From a virus, in the IMG/VR virus record IMGVR_UViG_3300008267_000054, positions 52,440 through 116,439 of that record: a DNA stretch of 64,000 nt, one strand, 5' to 3'. The notes beneath the pieces were generated by a model. The model was not told where the DNA came from. It did no database searches and saw only the letters and a list, made by a program, of their open reading frames with translations. Made by a program: the position numbers and the translations under genes. This document shows positions 22,821-32,500 of the stretch, in pieces. Numbering within the stretch: the stretch's first letter is position 1; each line of letters opens with the position of its first letter.

Positions 22821-25800
22821 ATGGGATATAGTTTTAAATGGATTTTAGAGCATCTTTCGCAATCCTTTGTTGTAGCATCAGCATCATATGCCGCTAATGC
22901 TGGAACTGCATCCTACGCAATTTACGCCGCCAATGCAGGAACTGCTTCATACGTAACTGCTTCTAATGTCTATGGTCTATATGGTAGTAACTCCATCTTA
23001 TCTGCAAGCTGGGCTTTAACAGCAGCTTATGCAATGAATGGTGGCTCTGGAGGAGGTGGAACTCCAGGAGGTGCTAATACAACCATACAATTCAATTCAG
23101 GTGGATACTTTAGTGGTAGCACTAACTTCACCTTCATATCACAAAGTAATGCGGTTAGATTAACCGGAAGTTTGTATATTACAGCAAGCGGTACTACACC
23201 GGCTGTAACAATAACACAAAAAAACAGTGGTACTACTGGAGTGTTTTTTGTGCACGGACCAAGTGGTAATACCAAGTTTGCATATGACCTACCTTTTAGC
23301 TCAACTGGTATTTATGTAATACCATACGAGTCTGCAACCGGTAGAATTAGTGGTACGAATTATGGATCAGCAGGATTTCAAATTCTTGGTGCAGCATCCC
23401 ACTTAATACTGCAAACAGATAGCGTTACAGCACCTATCAGACTATTACCTGGTACAACGGGAGGTGGTAATGTATTACTATCAGGCTCACTATATGTAAC
23501 TAACTCAGTTTATTTTAGTGGTTTAACAACTACAGCACAAACAAATGTATTAACAATTAACCCAACAACTGGTCAGATATTTTATACAGCATCAAATGCT
23601 TTTGCAACAACACCTGGTATAAATGGTATAGATCAATATATTTCTAGGTTTAGTGGATCTAATCAGTTAGAGACATCTTCAGTGTTCAATGATAGGTCCT
23701 TACTATCATTAAAGTCTGGTCATTTACCATCCCTATTCACCGACGCAGATATATCAGTAGTTTTTGGATCAGGAAGTTGGATTTACAACAATGCTCAGGC
23801 AATATCCGCTGCACAACCTCGAATAACTGCAGCACATAGTTTTGGTAAATATAATACTAATCATGGATCTAATATAGGGTTCAGTGCAAATTATGCAACA
23901 AGTAATGTTGGTGCATATGACTTTGTACAAAACTTATTAGCATCCTCAGCACCAAGGATACATTTTTCTAGTTATTATTCTGGTGGACAGATATTATATG
24001 CTCCATTCGCAGGAGATTTACATTATTTAGGTCAATCGCAACGTACAAACTATGCAATAGTTGCAGATCTAAATAATGGAGACATAATGCGTGTAATAGG
24101 TATCTATTATCCAATTACAGATTCAGATATATTAATAAACACTGTAGCTGATGCAAACTTTGTAGATTCAAGTGGCGGTGCCAATTATACTGGACTAACT
24201 ATAAATTTTAGCTCCATTGACGAGTATATACAAGGTGGTGGCGTAAATACACAAACAAATGGTAATATAGTGTGTTTTTTCTTGGATGGTGGTCCTGATG
24301 GTTTTTTTGATACAAACGCTAACACTGCAAAAAATATTGCAACATCAGCACATGGATACGGAACACATGCTGAAGGGTATTATACACAAACAAGAGGCCA
24401 TTACACACATGCAGAAAATAACAACACAGTAGCAGTTGGATCTGGGTCAAGAGCTTCAGGGTATAAAACAGTTGGAGCGGGAAGATATGGTAATGCAAAC
24501 AATATCTTCACCGCTGCAGGTCCAACGTATTATGTAAAAAATGCAATAATTAGAAGATCTAATTATAATCAAAATTCCTATGATTACTATTATAGTGTTG
24601 GTATTGAACAAGTTGGTTCACCTAATCCAACTGATTATGTTAGTAATATAACGTGGATAGCTGACAATGAACTTGGAACTAGGTTTAATAATGCAGGTTT
24701 CTCTTCACATACTCAAGCAATAAAATGTGTAATACAAATACCATCCCTAGATTATATTGGCATAGTAGAGCTGTTTGCAGGAGAGTATGATAGTGATCGC
24801 TATGTAACAACACTGCTTGATATATTACCTGATGGTATATCATCATCAATAGCAAACACTTATATAACACCAATTGATACCAACACTTTTTTTGAAACAT
24901 ATGATAGTCAATATGGTGGTGGTTCTGGATATGGTGCTTTTTCAATTGGCGTTGAAACTATATCAACTAATTCGGGTTCATTTGCCGGTGGTATATCAAC
25001 AAAAACATATGGGTCAGGATCTTTTACCTATGGTCAAGACTTAAACAATACACACAATAATAGCTTCTTATTTGGCCGGGATGCCGACTCTGCAGCTGAC
25101 GATTCCTTTTTGTTTAGTGTTAACGGCAGCAGTAATTTATATGCTAATGATTATTTTGTTGGGATCAATACGTTAGCACTACCTAACTCTGGATATAGAG
25201 GAATTAGTATAATTGGTACAGCTAGTGTGAGTAATGATTTGTTTGTTAATGCAAACAGTTACTTGGGCAATGGTATATCTGATGTAACAACTATTACCGG
25301 TTCATTGATAGTATCTAACAGCTATCAGTTAATTGGTACAGGTAACGTAACTGGTTCGTTAATAGTATCCAATTCCCTAAGAACAATTGGTACATCACAA
25401 GTCACTGGTTCATTAATTGTTTCCAACTCGCTAAACGTAATTGGTACATCTCGTGTTACCGGTTCATTAATAGTATCAACTAGCTTAAATACTATTGGAA
25501 CAAATACAACAACCGGTTCTCTTTTTATAACCGGATCATCAAGATTAATCGGCGACAGTACAATTACCGGTTCAATTTTAATGACTGGGTCTGCGGCAAT
25601 CTCCAAAGTAAATTATATTGATTTTGTAACTAGTAGTGTCCATCCACATTTAGTCGGTAGAATACATTGGGATAATGACTATGGTACACTTAATATAGAT
25701 TTAGATAGTACTTCTGGTAATGAAGTTATGACCAAAGTTGGTCAAGACAACTTTTACTACATCAAAAATCAAACCGGTGTTACTTTAACAAAGGGTAAAG

Positions 25801-26687
25801 TTATACGAGCATCAGGTACATTAGGAGCATCTGGAAGATTGCTAGGTAATTATATGATTGCTGATGGTACTATACCATATTATTACACTATTGGTATAGC
25901 GGCAGAGGACATAGGTAATGGTGAAGATGGATATGTGTATGAGTTTGGATTACTAAGAGGTATTCAAACTGATGGAGGTAATTACGGTGAGACGTGGACA
26001 GATGGAACTATTTTATATGTTTCCACTACTAATTTAGGAGGACTAACTTCAGTAGAACCAACTGCTCCAAATCCTAAAATGCAAATGGCTATTGTCATTG
26101 ATGCTGATGCATCTAATGGTAGTATTTTTATTAGGCCAGATTTGCGTGGCAATATTAACGACTTACATAATGTAAAATTATCTGCTCCATCTTCTAGTGG
26201 AGATCTATTGGTATATAGTGGATCAGTTTGGATCAATTCAAAACAATTAACTGGGTCTTATGGTTTAACTGGTAGCCTAACAGCAATAAATGGAGGATTT
26301 ACAGGATCATTAAGTGGGTCAGCTACATCTGTAGTAAGTTCATTGGCTAGTAGTACTGGTATTGTTTCATTTAACTATAATGGTTCAACAGCACAGACAG
26401 TAGCAGTATCAGGAGCATCTAGCTTAACTACTAATAAAGTTATTAAGTGGGATGGAAGTGCTTTTGCAAATACAAACATCTCAGATGATGGTAACCTAGT
26501 AAACATTAATAGTAATACCGGTATAACTGGGTCATTCTTTATTAAGTCTGGATTTGGTACACAAACACAACCGGCAATGCAAGTTAACACAGATGGTGTG
26601 TTAGTTTTAGGAGAGTATTCAACAACACCAACAGCAATAGTAGGAGCAATCATATACAGTGGTAGTGATTATTATTTAGGATTTTAA
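22821..26687 (+). CDS. Large tail fibre / adhesin
   Basis: A 1288-residue fibre protein. N-terminal 'SASYAANAGTASYAIYAANA' repeats lead to a Gly hinge ('GGSGGGGTPGGANT'). A head-like segment around residue 508 ('HGYGTHAEGYYTQTRG', then 'HYTHAEN') resembles YadA/trimeric-adhesin repeats. Residues about 815-930 hold six TGSLIVSNSL units. A C-terminal domain begins 'YYIKNQTGVTLTKGKVIRAS' and includes 'DGYVYEFGLLRGIQTDGG', a module I associate with phage fibres that carry an intramolecular-chaperone or carbohydrate-binding end. Similar repeats link it to the gene at 20459. Confidence 0.8.
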   Translation: MGYSFKWILEHLSQSFVVASASYAANAGTASYAIYAANAGTASYVTASNVYGLYGSNSILSASWALTAAYAMNGGSGGGGTPGGANTTIQFNSGGYFSGSTNFTFISQSNAVRLTGSLYITASGTTPAVTITQKNSGTTGVFFVHGPSGNTKFAYDLPFSSTGIYVIPYESATGRISGTNYGSAGFQILGAASHLILQTDSVTAPIRLLPGTTGGGNVLLSGSLYVTNSVYFSGLTTTAQTNVLTINPTTGQIFYTASNAFATTPGINGIDQYISRFSGSNQLETSSVFNDRSLLSLKSGHLPSLFTDADISVVFGSGSWIYNNAQAISAAQPRITAAHSFGKYNTNHGSNIGFSANYATSNVGAYDFVQNLLASSAPRIHFSSYYSGGQILYAPFAGDLHYLGQSQRTNYAIVADLNNGDIMRVIGIYYPITDSDILINTVADANFVDSSGGANYTGLTINFSSIDEYIQGGGVNTQTNGNIVCFFLDGGPDGFFDTNANTAKNIATSAHGYGTHAEGYYTQTRGHYTHAENNNTVAVGSGSRASGYKTVGAGRYGNANNIFTAAGPTYYVKNAIIRRSNYNQNSYDYYYSVGIEQVGSPNPTDYVSNITWIADNELGTRFNNAGFSSHTQAIKCVIQIPSLDYIGIVELFAGEYDSDRYVTTLLDILPDGISSSIANTYITPIDTNTFFETYDSQYGGGSGYGAFSIGVETISTNSGSFAGGISTKTYGSGSFTYGQDLNNTHNNSFLFGRDADSAADDSFLFSVNGSSNLYANDYFVGINTLALPNSGYRGISIIGTASVSNDLFVNANSYLGNGISDVTTITGSLIVSNSYQLIGTGNVTGSLIVSNSLRTIGTSQVTGSLIVSNSLNVIGTSRVTGSLIVSTSLNTIGTNTTTGSLFITGSSRLIGDSTITGSILMTGSAAISKVNYIDFVTSSVHPHLVGRIHWDNDYGTLNIDLDSTSGNEVMTKVGQDNFYYIKNQTGVTLTKGKVIRASGTLGASGRLLGNYMIADGTIPYYYTIGIAAEDIGNGEDGYVYEFGLLRGIQTDGGNYGETWTDGTILYVSTTNLGGLTSVEPTAPNPKMQMAIVIDADASNGSIFIRPDLRGNINDLHNVKLSAPSSSGDLLVYSGSVWINSKQLTGSYGLTGSLTAINGGFTGSLSGSATSVVSSLASSTGIVSFNYNGSTAQTVAVSGASSLTTNKVIKWDGSAFANTNISDDGNLVNINSNTGITGSFFIKSGFGTQTQPAMQVNTDGVLVLGEYSTTPTAIVGAIIYSGSDYYLGF
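25286..25600 (+). repeat. Tandem TGSLIVSNSL repeats
   Basis: Six in-frame units of about 17 codons, for example 'VTGSLIVSNSLRTIGTSQ' and 'VTGSLIVSNSLNVIGTSR'. DNA copies are clearly related (GGTTCATTAATAGTATC-type blocks) but not identical. Confidence 0.8.
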
Positions 26688-26690
26688 GTA

Positions 26691-26698
26691 TATTTATT
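26691..26698 (+). promoter_or_regulatory. TATTTATT element before 26724 fibre
   Basis: One-base variant of the motif, 25 nt before ATG 26724, with an A-rich leader and no Shine-Dalgarno. Confidence 0.4.
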
Positions 26699-26723
26699 AT
26701 AAAGAAAACATAAAACAAACTAA

Positions 26724-27617
26724 ATGGCAACGTGGAAAAAGATTGTAGTATCAGGTAGTAACATCTCCCAACTAAATAACGATTCAAATTATATAACAGC
26801 TGGGGGCGTTGCAGCAAACTCACCAAATTCATTTGCAACGATGTCCATCAACGGAACATTAGTTTTAGCAGATAATCCTACTGGATCATTAGTGTTTGCA
26901 TCGTCATCTGGCGCAGGTTTAAATATTGTAGGAAGTAGCGCACCGGACACTATTACTTTTAATTTAATCAGTATACCAAATGCAAGTTTAGCGAATTCTA
27001 GTGTTACGGTTGGATCAACAGCAATATCGTTAGGAGCCACCTCCACAACCTTAGCTGGTTTAACATCTGTAACATCGACTACTTTTGTTGGTGATTTAAC
27101 TGGAACAGCTACCACTGCATCCAACATTACACCAGCTATAACAAATGGAGCTGATAACAGAGTTCTTACTGCAAATACAAATGGCACTATTAATGGTGAA
27201 GCTAATTTAACATTTGACGGCTCAACATTAACTGTAGCTGGTAACTTAACAGTTAATGGTACAACTACAACTGTCAACACAACAAATCTTATTGTAACAG
27301 ATCAATTTGTTTTACTAGGATCAGGTTCAGTTGCAAACAAAGATGGTGGTATTATTATTCAAAGCTCTGCTGGAGACAATACAGGATTTGCATATTTCCT
27401 AGACAATACTACTAATCCACGTTGGGCATTCTCATCTAGTGTTGCGGCAAACTCGACAACCGTTTCACCGGATGAATACGTTGTATCAGCTAAGTCAGTA
27501 GCCGGTACATGGACAGCAGCAAGTGCAGCGCCAACATATGGTGGAACAACAGCAGGCTATGGTAACATAGTTATTGATGCTAATGGTGGGGGAGATATTT
27601 GGATTTATACAATATAA
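26724..27617 (+). CDS. Tail fibre protein with MATWKKIVVSGS anchor
   Basis: A 297-residue fibre protein. Its start 'MATWKKIVVSGSNISQLNND' is paralogous to the start of the gene at 28133 ('MPSWKKLIVSGGS'), suggesting a shared virion-attachment segment. The body is Ser/Thr/Ala/Asn-rich beta structure with 'VNGTTTTVNTTNLIVTDQFV', followed by the 'GGIIIQSSAGDNTGFAYFLD' module commonly seen at fibre C-termini. No catalytic residues are recognised. Confidence 0.72.
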   Translation: MATWKKIVVSGSNISQLNNDSNYITAGGVAANSPNSFATMSINGTLVLADNPTGSLVFASSSGAGLNIVGSSAPDTITFNLISIPNASLANSSVTVGSTAISLGATSTTLAGLTSVTSTTFVGDLTGTATTASNITPAITNGADNRVLTANTNGTINGEANLTFDGSTLTVAGNLTVNGTTTTVNTTNLIVTDQFVLLGSGSVANKDGGIIIQSSAGDNTGFAYFLDNTTNPRWAFSSSVAANSTTVSPDEYVVSAKSVAGTWTAASAAPTYGGTTAGYGNIVIDANGGGDIWIYTI

Positions 27618-27634
27618 TTCCTATATTATAGGTT

Positions 27635-27844
27635 ATGGGTATATTAGATAGAATAACTGCAAGCAAGCAGCAAATGGAGGTTGTTAGTCAAGAGCAACAA
27701 CCAGATCCAAACAAACTAACACAACAAGAAATTCAGATGGCATTGTTGTTGTTAAAGCAATCGACAATAAAAGGTGAGCAAGTTGAAGTTTTTTATAACT
27801 TGGTTCTGAAACTACAAAATCAATTTATACAACAAGGTAGTTAA
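27635..27844 (+). CDS. Small helical hypothetical protein
   Basis: A 69-residue protein, Gln-rich, with helix 'QEIQMALLLLKQSTIKGEQV' and 'VFYNLVLKLQNQF'. It lies between two fibre genes and 3 nt ahead of another small gene. A pair of small helical proteins among fibre genes is reminiscent of fibre-assembly chaperones, but nothing in the sequence proves it. Confidence 0.6.
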   Translation: MGILDRITASKQQMEVVSQEQQPDPNKLTQQEIQMALLLLKQSTIKGEQVEVFYNLVLKLQNQFIQQGS

Positions 27845-27847
27845 GTT

Positions 27848-28051
27848 ATGGATATTTTTTCAATAGATTTGACATTGCCGGAGCTAGTAATACTAAGACA
27901 ATCTTTAGATTTTGTTACAATACCAGGCAAAGATGCTAAACAATTTGCAGCTTTACAAGTAAAGTTGGAGACTGAGATAGCTGAAATACAAAGATTACTT
28001 ACACCAGTAACAGAAGGGCCAAGTTCAAAAAAGAAATTAGTAAAAGAATAA
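27848..28051 (+). CDS. Small helical hypothetical protein
   Basis: A 67-residue protein ('LTLPELVILRQSLDFVTIPG', then a helix 'VKLETEIAEIQRLL') with a lysine-rich tail. It is coupled to the preceding small gene (3-nt gap). No recognised family; possibly works with its neighbour. Confidence 0.58.
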   Translation: MDIFSIDLTLPELVILRQSLDFVTIPGKDAKQFAALQVKLETEIAEIQRLLTPVTEGPSSKKKLVKE

Positions 28052-28058
28052 ATTGTTA

Positions 28059-28066
28059 TATTTATA
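28059..28066 (+). promoter_or_regulatory. TATTTATA element with long leader
   Basis: Exact motif, but 66 nt from ATG 28133, the longest spacing seen. The intervening leader holds a weak inverted repeat, CTAGA 28096-28100 with TCTAG 28105-28109. Confidence 0.45.
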
Positions 28067-28132
28067 ATAAATTATTGGCCCGTAAGGGAAGTGGACTAGA
28101 CATATCTAGCAACCAACCATAATTAAGTTAAT

Positions 28133-28939
28133 ATGCCGAGTTGGAAAAAATTAATTGTATCCGGTGGAAGTGCTGCATTAAGTAGCGTAACAGCTAGCGT
28201 TGGATTTCTTGGTAATTTACAAGGAACAGCAACGAGTGCCTCATACGTAACGGGATCAATATTTACAGGATCAAATTTAGCAACATCATCATCGTATGCT
28301 ATAACAGCATCGTATGCTTTATCATCACCAGGTGGTGGTGCCTCACCAGGAGGTACTCAGTGGCAAGTTCAAGTTAATAGTGGATCAGGTCAGTTTTATG
28401 CTGACAGTGGCTTCGTTTACATACCGGCTACCAGAAAAATACAATACACAGCAAATAGAGATTTCGATTCAAATAACTACGATCAAAATGCTGCTAGTAG
28501 CTTTCAATTATTAAATAACAATGATTCGGTTTTTAGTAAAGGACATTATTCAAATCTACTACAGCGTACTAAACTCATTACAAAAAACGTAACAACATCC
28601 ATAATAACTTTTGATGTAGCAGCTGCAGTCTCGACTGCATTAACAGTCACTGGATTCAAATGTGATTATTCAATAGGGTATGGTAATTTGACAAATGGAT
28701 CACCAGCACAAATCAGTGATAGTAGAATTGGAACAATTCATGGAGTATGGTCTTGGGATTACACTAGTACTAACATATCAGACAATCATGTAATATCAGA
28801 TGCATATGGTGTCTTAAAAGATGGTGTATTCCAATTAACATGGGGAGCAGGTACAGTGACATTAGAATACTCAACCGGTCCAAACATATCTGAAGATTGT
28901 GTATTTAATGGTCTATTTACAGTATTCGTAAACAAATAA
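28133..28939 (+). CDS. Tail fibre protein with MPSWKKLIVSGG anchor
   Basis: A 268-residue fibre protein sharing its N-terminal 'WKK(I/L)(V/I)VSG' anchor with the gene at 26724. Next come Ser/Ala/Tyr fibre motifs ('SSSYAITASYALSSPGGG') and a Gly hinge. The C-terminal about 150 residues form a distinct beta domain ('CDYSIGYGNLTNGSPAQISD', 'GVWSWDYTSTN') that is probably the tip. The different tip on a common anchor suggests modular or alternative adhesins. Confidence 0.7.
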   Translation: MPSWKKLIVSGGSAALSSVTASVGFLGNLQGTATSASYVTGSIFTGSNLATSSSYAITASYALSSPGGGASPGGTQWQVQVNSGSGQFYADSGFVYIPATRKIQYTANRDFDSNNYDQNAASSFQLLNNNDSVFSKGHYSNLLQRTKLITKNVTTSIITFDVAAAVSTALTVTGFKCDYSIGYGNLTNGSPAQISDSRIGTIHGVWSWDYTSTNISDNHVISDAYGVLKDGVFQLTWGAGTVTLEYSTGPNISEDCVFNGLFTVFVNK

Positions 28940-28947
28940 TATAAATA
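28940..28947 (+). promoter_or_regulatory. TATAAATA element (T4 late-promoter sequence)
   Basis: Here the + strand reads TATAAATA, identical to the T4 late -10 and the reverse complement of the motif used elsewhere. It ends 7 nt before ATG 28955. A single copy, so possibly chance. Confidence 0.35.
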
Positions 28948-28954
28948 AGGTAAT

Positions 28955-29542
28955 ATGCCAGTAACTAAAACACCAGCAATAATAAAAGCAAAGGATGGAG
29001 TAGAGATCAGAGGTCTCTGCTTACCTGGTGTTGTTCAAGATGGTACCACCGATCCATATCAAGTTGATAGTGAAGTGGTAGTGCTTGTTGACACAACGTC
29101 ATTAACCTTCACGGTCGATTTGAGTAATGTTGAAGTAGATGGACGAATTGTGATGATCTATGATGTTGGTGGCAATTGCTTTGCAAACAATGTTACAATA
29201 ACATCAGCCGCAACAATAACTGGTAAACAAAAACTAAATCAAGATTATGGAGTTATTGGTTACATCTATAGAGAGTCAACTGGTAGATGGTATTCTATAA
29301 TCAATGAAACAACAAAAACGGGTTATATAGGTCCTGGGGATTTTACAGGATCGCCCTTATCAGCAACTGTAACCTTTGATACAACCTACGTATCAACAAA
29401 TTACTCAATAGCAATAACCGGTGAAGATGCTAGATCATGGTCCATTAGCTCAAAAGCTGCTGGTGGTTTTACTGTAGATAGTAATTCCTCTACAGCCTTA
29501 ACTGGTAATGTTTATTGGACAACAATTGCATACACATCATAA
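28955..29542 (+). CDS. Fibre-associated protein with H-type-lectin-like C-terminus
   Basis: A 195-residue protein. The first part contains 'KDGVEIRGLCLPGVVQDG' and a beta domain with 'GYIYRESTGRWYSIINETTK'. The last about 65 residues ('ATVTFDTTYVSTNYSIAITG', 'GGFTVDSNSS') follow the pattern of the short beta-sandwich found at the end of many phage fibres, related to H-type lectins. It probably binds surface glycans or attaches to the neighbouring fibre. The lectin comparison is from pattern only. Confidence 0.62.
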   Translation: MPVTKTPAIIKAKDGVEIRGLCLPGVVQDGTTDPYQVDSEVVVLVDTTSLTFTVDLSNVEVDGRIVMIYDVGGNCFANNVTITSAATITGKQKLNQDYGVIGYIYRESTGRWYSIINETTKTGYIGPGDFTGSPLSATVTFDTTYVSTNYSIAITGEDARSWSISSKAAGGFTVDSNSSTALTGNVYWTTIAYTS

Positions 29543-29559
29543 TAATTATATAAAAACGT

Positions 29560-32500
29560 ATGGCTACATTTCAAGTAGATAGTGCAAGTTTAAAAAATGT
29601 TACCGCTACGGGTAGTTTCACAGGATCCTTCATTGGTAGTGGAGCAGGTTTGACTGGAGTAACAGCTGGGCCGTCTTTTATTGATAACTACTTAACAGTA
29701 GGTTTACCTGGATCAGATACAGACTACAATTCTATTAGTGCATCTATAAACAGCATTACGGACGCATCCGCAAACAACACTTATACAGTGTATGTTGCTC
29801 CAGGTGTGTATATTGAAAATCCAATGGTTGTACCATCCTATGTTGCAATCCGTGGTGATAGTTCAATATCTACAATCGTATCAGCATCGAGTATAAACAA
29901 TACTATATTCACACTCAGTGATCAGTCCATGATTCTTGATATGCAAATTCAAGGATCAACCGGTACAAGTGCAAGTGCAGTTGTATACTCATCAGCAACA
30001 ACACCACAAACAAACGCAATATCTTATGTTGAGAATGTTAGATTTGGATCTAATTACACAAATGCAAAGGTTGTAGGAGTAGCTGGTGGAAACTGTATTA
30101 TGCAGTGTTCTAATGTGAAGTATGGTGGATTTACAGCAAATAATAAATCATTTGATGTTGGATTCCATGTAACTGGATCAGGTGGTGGTATTGGTAGAAT
30201 GCAATTGCGTAACGTAACATCAACTAATGGTGGTGTAACGGGATCATCAGATCAAATATTTGCATTGGCTGACGCTGCAGGATGTACATTTATTGTAAAT
30301 GGTTGCTTATTAACTAGAGCAGTTGGCACAGCAGCTGGTACGGGATTCAAAGTTTATAATGGAGGTCAATTAAGATTAACTGGAGTTAACTTTCAAAGAT
30401 GGGCCAAAGGTATTTGGGCACCACAAACTGGATCAGCACCATCAGTGGATGCAATAGCACTCAACTTTGAAAACTGTACGCTTGATGTAGCTATTGAACA
30501 TTCCGGATCAACTGGTAAGGTTCAAGGAACAGATACATTTTTAAAAACACAAATAAACCTTAGTTCATCTTTATATGAAGTTGGACAAGATCCAAGAAGA
30601 ATTACCGTTGGTACAAAAGGTGCCGACTTCACATCTATTAGCGCATCAGTAGCTTATATTACAGATTCTAGTGTTAATAACAGATATGTGATTGAAGTTG
30701 GACCAGGTCAATTCACCGAAAAGATGATTGACCTTACCGGCAAACCATATGTTAGTATTGTTGGTAGTAGTATACAAACCACACAAATATTCCCAAGCTC
30801 ATCTACTCAACATTTGATTAAGATGGGTATTAATAATGAAGTATCCTTCTTATCATTAACAAATGCACCTGCAGGATACTCAGCTTTATATATAGATGAT
30901 GTTGGTGATTATGCTCAAGCACATAAGTTATCCTTCTATGATTGTGATACTTGTGTAACAGTTATTTCAAGAACACAAGACACTAAGTTTTATGGTGAGT
31001 ATCTTGATTTTAATGGTGTATATAGAACTGGTAGCTTTATCAGCTCCTCCAATGGATTTGTAGCACTAGCAAGTTTAGAAAACTACTACCAATTTCCAGC
31101 TGGTGCAACAGGCCTAATAGCAAACTATGGAACTGGTGCTACTACCGAGTTAGACCTTTATAGTGGGGCAATGATTGGTGAAAACGATGCAACTTCAGTA
31201 GCCATTAGATTAGAAAACGGAGCAGATTTACAAGCAGCAGGGTTTGATTTTCCAAGATGGGGTACGGCAGTTTATATACCAAATTTAATTAACTCAGCTA
31301 GCTTCAATATAGTTGGATCAATGATTCACGATTCTGTGAATTATGATTTTGAAATACTACATCCAAGCTCATCTTGTCGATTCCAAGGTACAGCAGATCA
31401 TACTAAGATTTATGCTCCTAATGGTGCATCTAACTTCTTTTGGACATTTTTGGATGAAACAGATGGTGAACTTGATATTACAAGAAATTTAGCTGTAACT
31501 TTTGCAGATGGAACTCACACAGATGCCTCAACTCTAATCTTTCGTGGTAGTCCAATGGGTGTAATGGAAGGTGGTGTGATAACAACATCATCAGCAAATC
31601 CATCAGCACTTGAGGTTGATATAACTGAAGGATTTGGTTATTTAGAAACGCCAACTACGGGAATTTATAAAAGAGTTGATTTTGGCGGAAATTCAGGATA
31701 CACAAACATAACAGATGATGCAAATAATTACTTGTATGTTGATAAGGATGGTCAAGTGCAATCTGACACCGTAGAACCAAGTAACATAACGAGTATTATA
31801 TTAGGTAGAGTGTATGCTGCTAATGGCAGTATACAGTTTGTTGATCAGAGTCCACGCAACGCATCACATACCACAAATTTACTATCTACATTCAATAGAA
31901 CAGCACTTGGACCAGTGTATGCTCAGGGTAGTATTGTTACAGCAAATGGAACATATAAGTTAGATGTATCAAGTGGTAATTATTACTTTGGAGAAAATTC
32001 ATTTAGTCCAGCAGGCGGAATTCAAGTTACATTTGACAGATATTATAGAAATACAGGAGCATCTGATAACTGGAATAGACAATCAGGTACTGATGTACCA
32101 ATTGATGTATGGGATTCAGGTTCAAATGCATTAGTTGCATTATCAGCTTCCTACTATACAAAACACACTCTATACGCAGTTGGTGATGGAGCCGAAGAGA
32201 AATATTTTTTAGTAACTGGTCAGCAACAGTTTTCATCTCTAGTATCTGCAGAAGCGGCAGATCTACCCACCTCACCTAACTTCTTTACAGATGGTGTTGT
32301 TCAGTTAGCAGCAGTCTATGTACAATCCGGCTCAGGAATTACTCAGATTGAAGATATAAGACCAGTTATTGGTTTTAGAGCAGGTGGAGTAAATGCAGCG
32401 TCAGATCACGGTAATCTACTAGGATTAGCAGATGATGATCATACACAATATTTGTTAGTGAGTGGTACTAGAGCAATGTCTGGACCACTAACAGCATCAC

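Noticed and set aside
20733-25600. Diversity-generating retroelement template/variable repeats in the fibres
   Set aside because: No reverse transcriptase and no adenine-specific variation pattern between repeat copies in the window.
26789-27280. Long minus-strand open frame of 163 codons
   Set aside because: Antisense to the fibre at 26724; its Val/Pro-rich composition is what the reverse of Thr/Gly/Asn-rich repeats produces, and there is no motif or leader for it.
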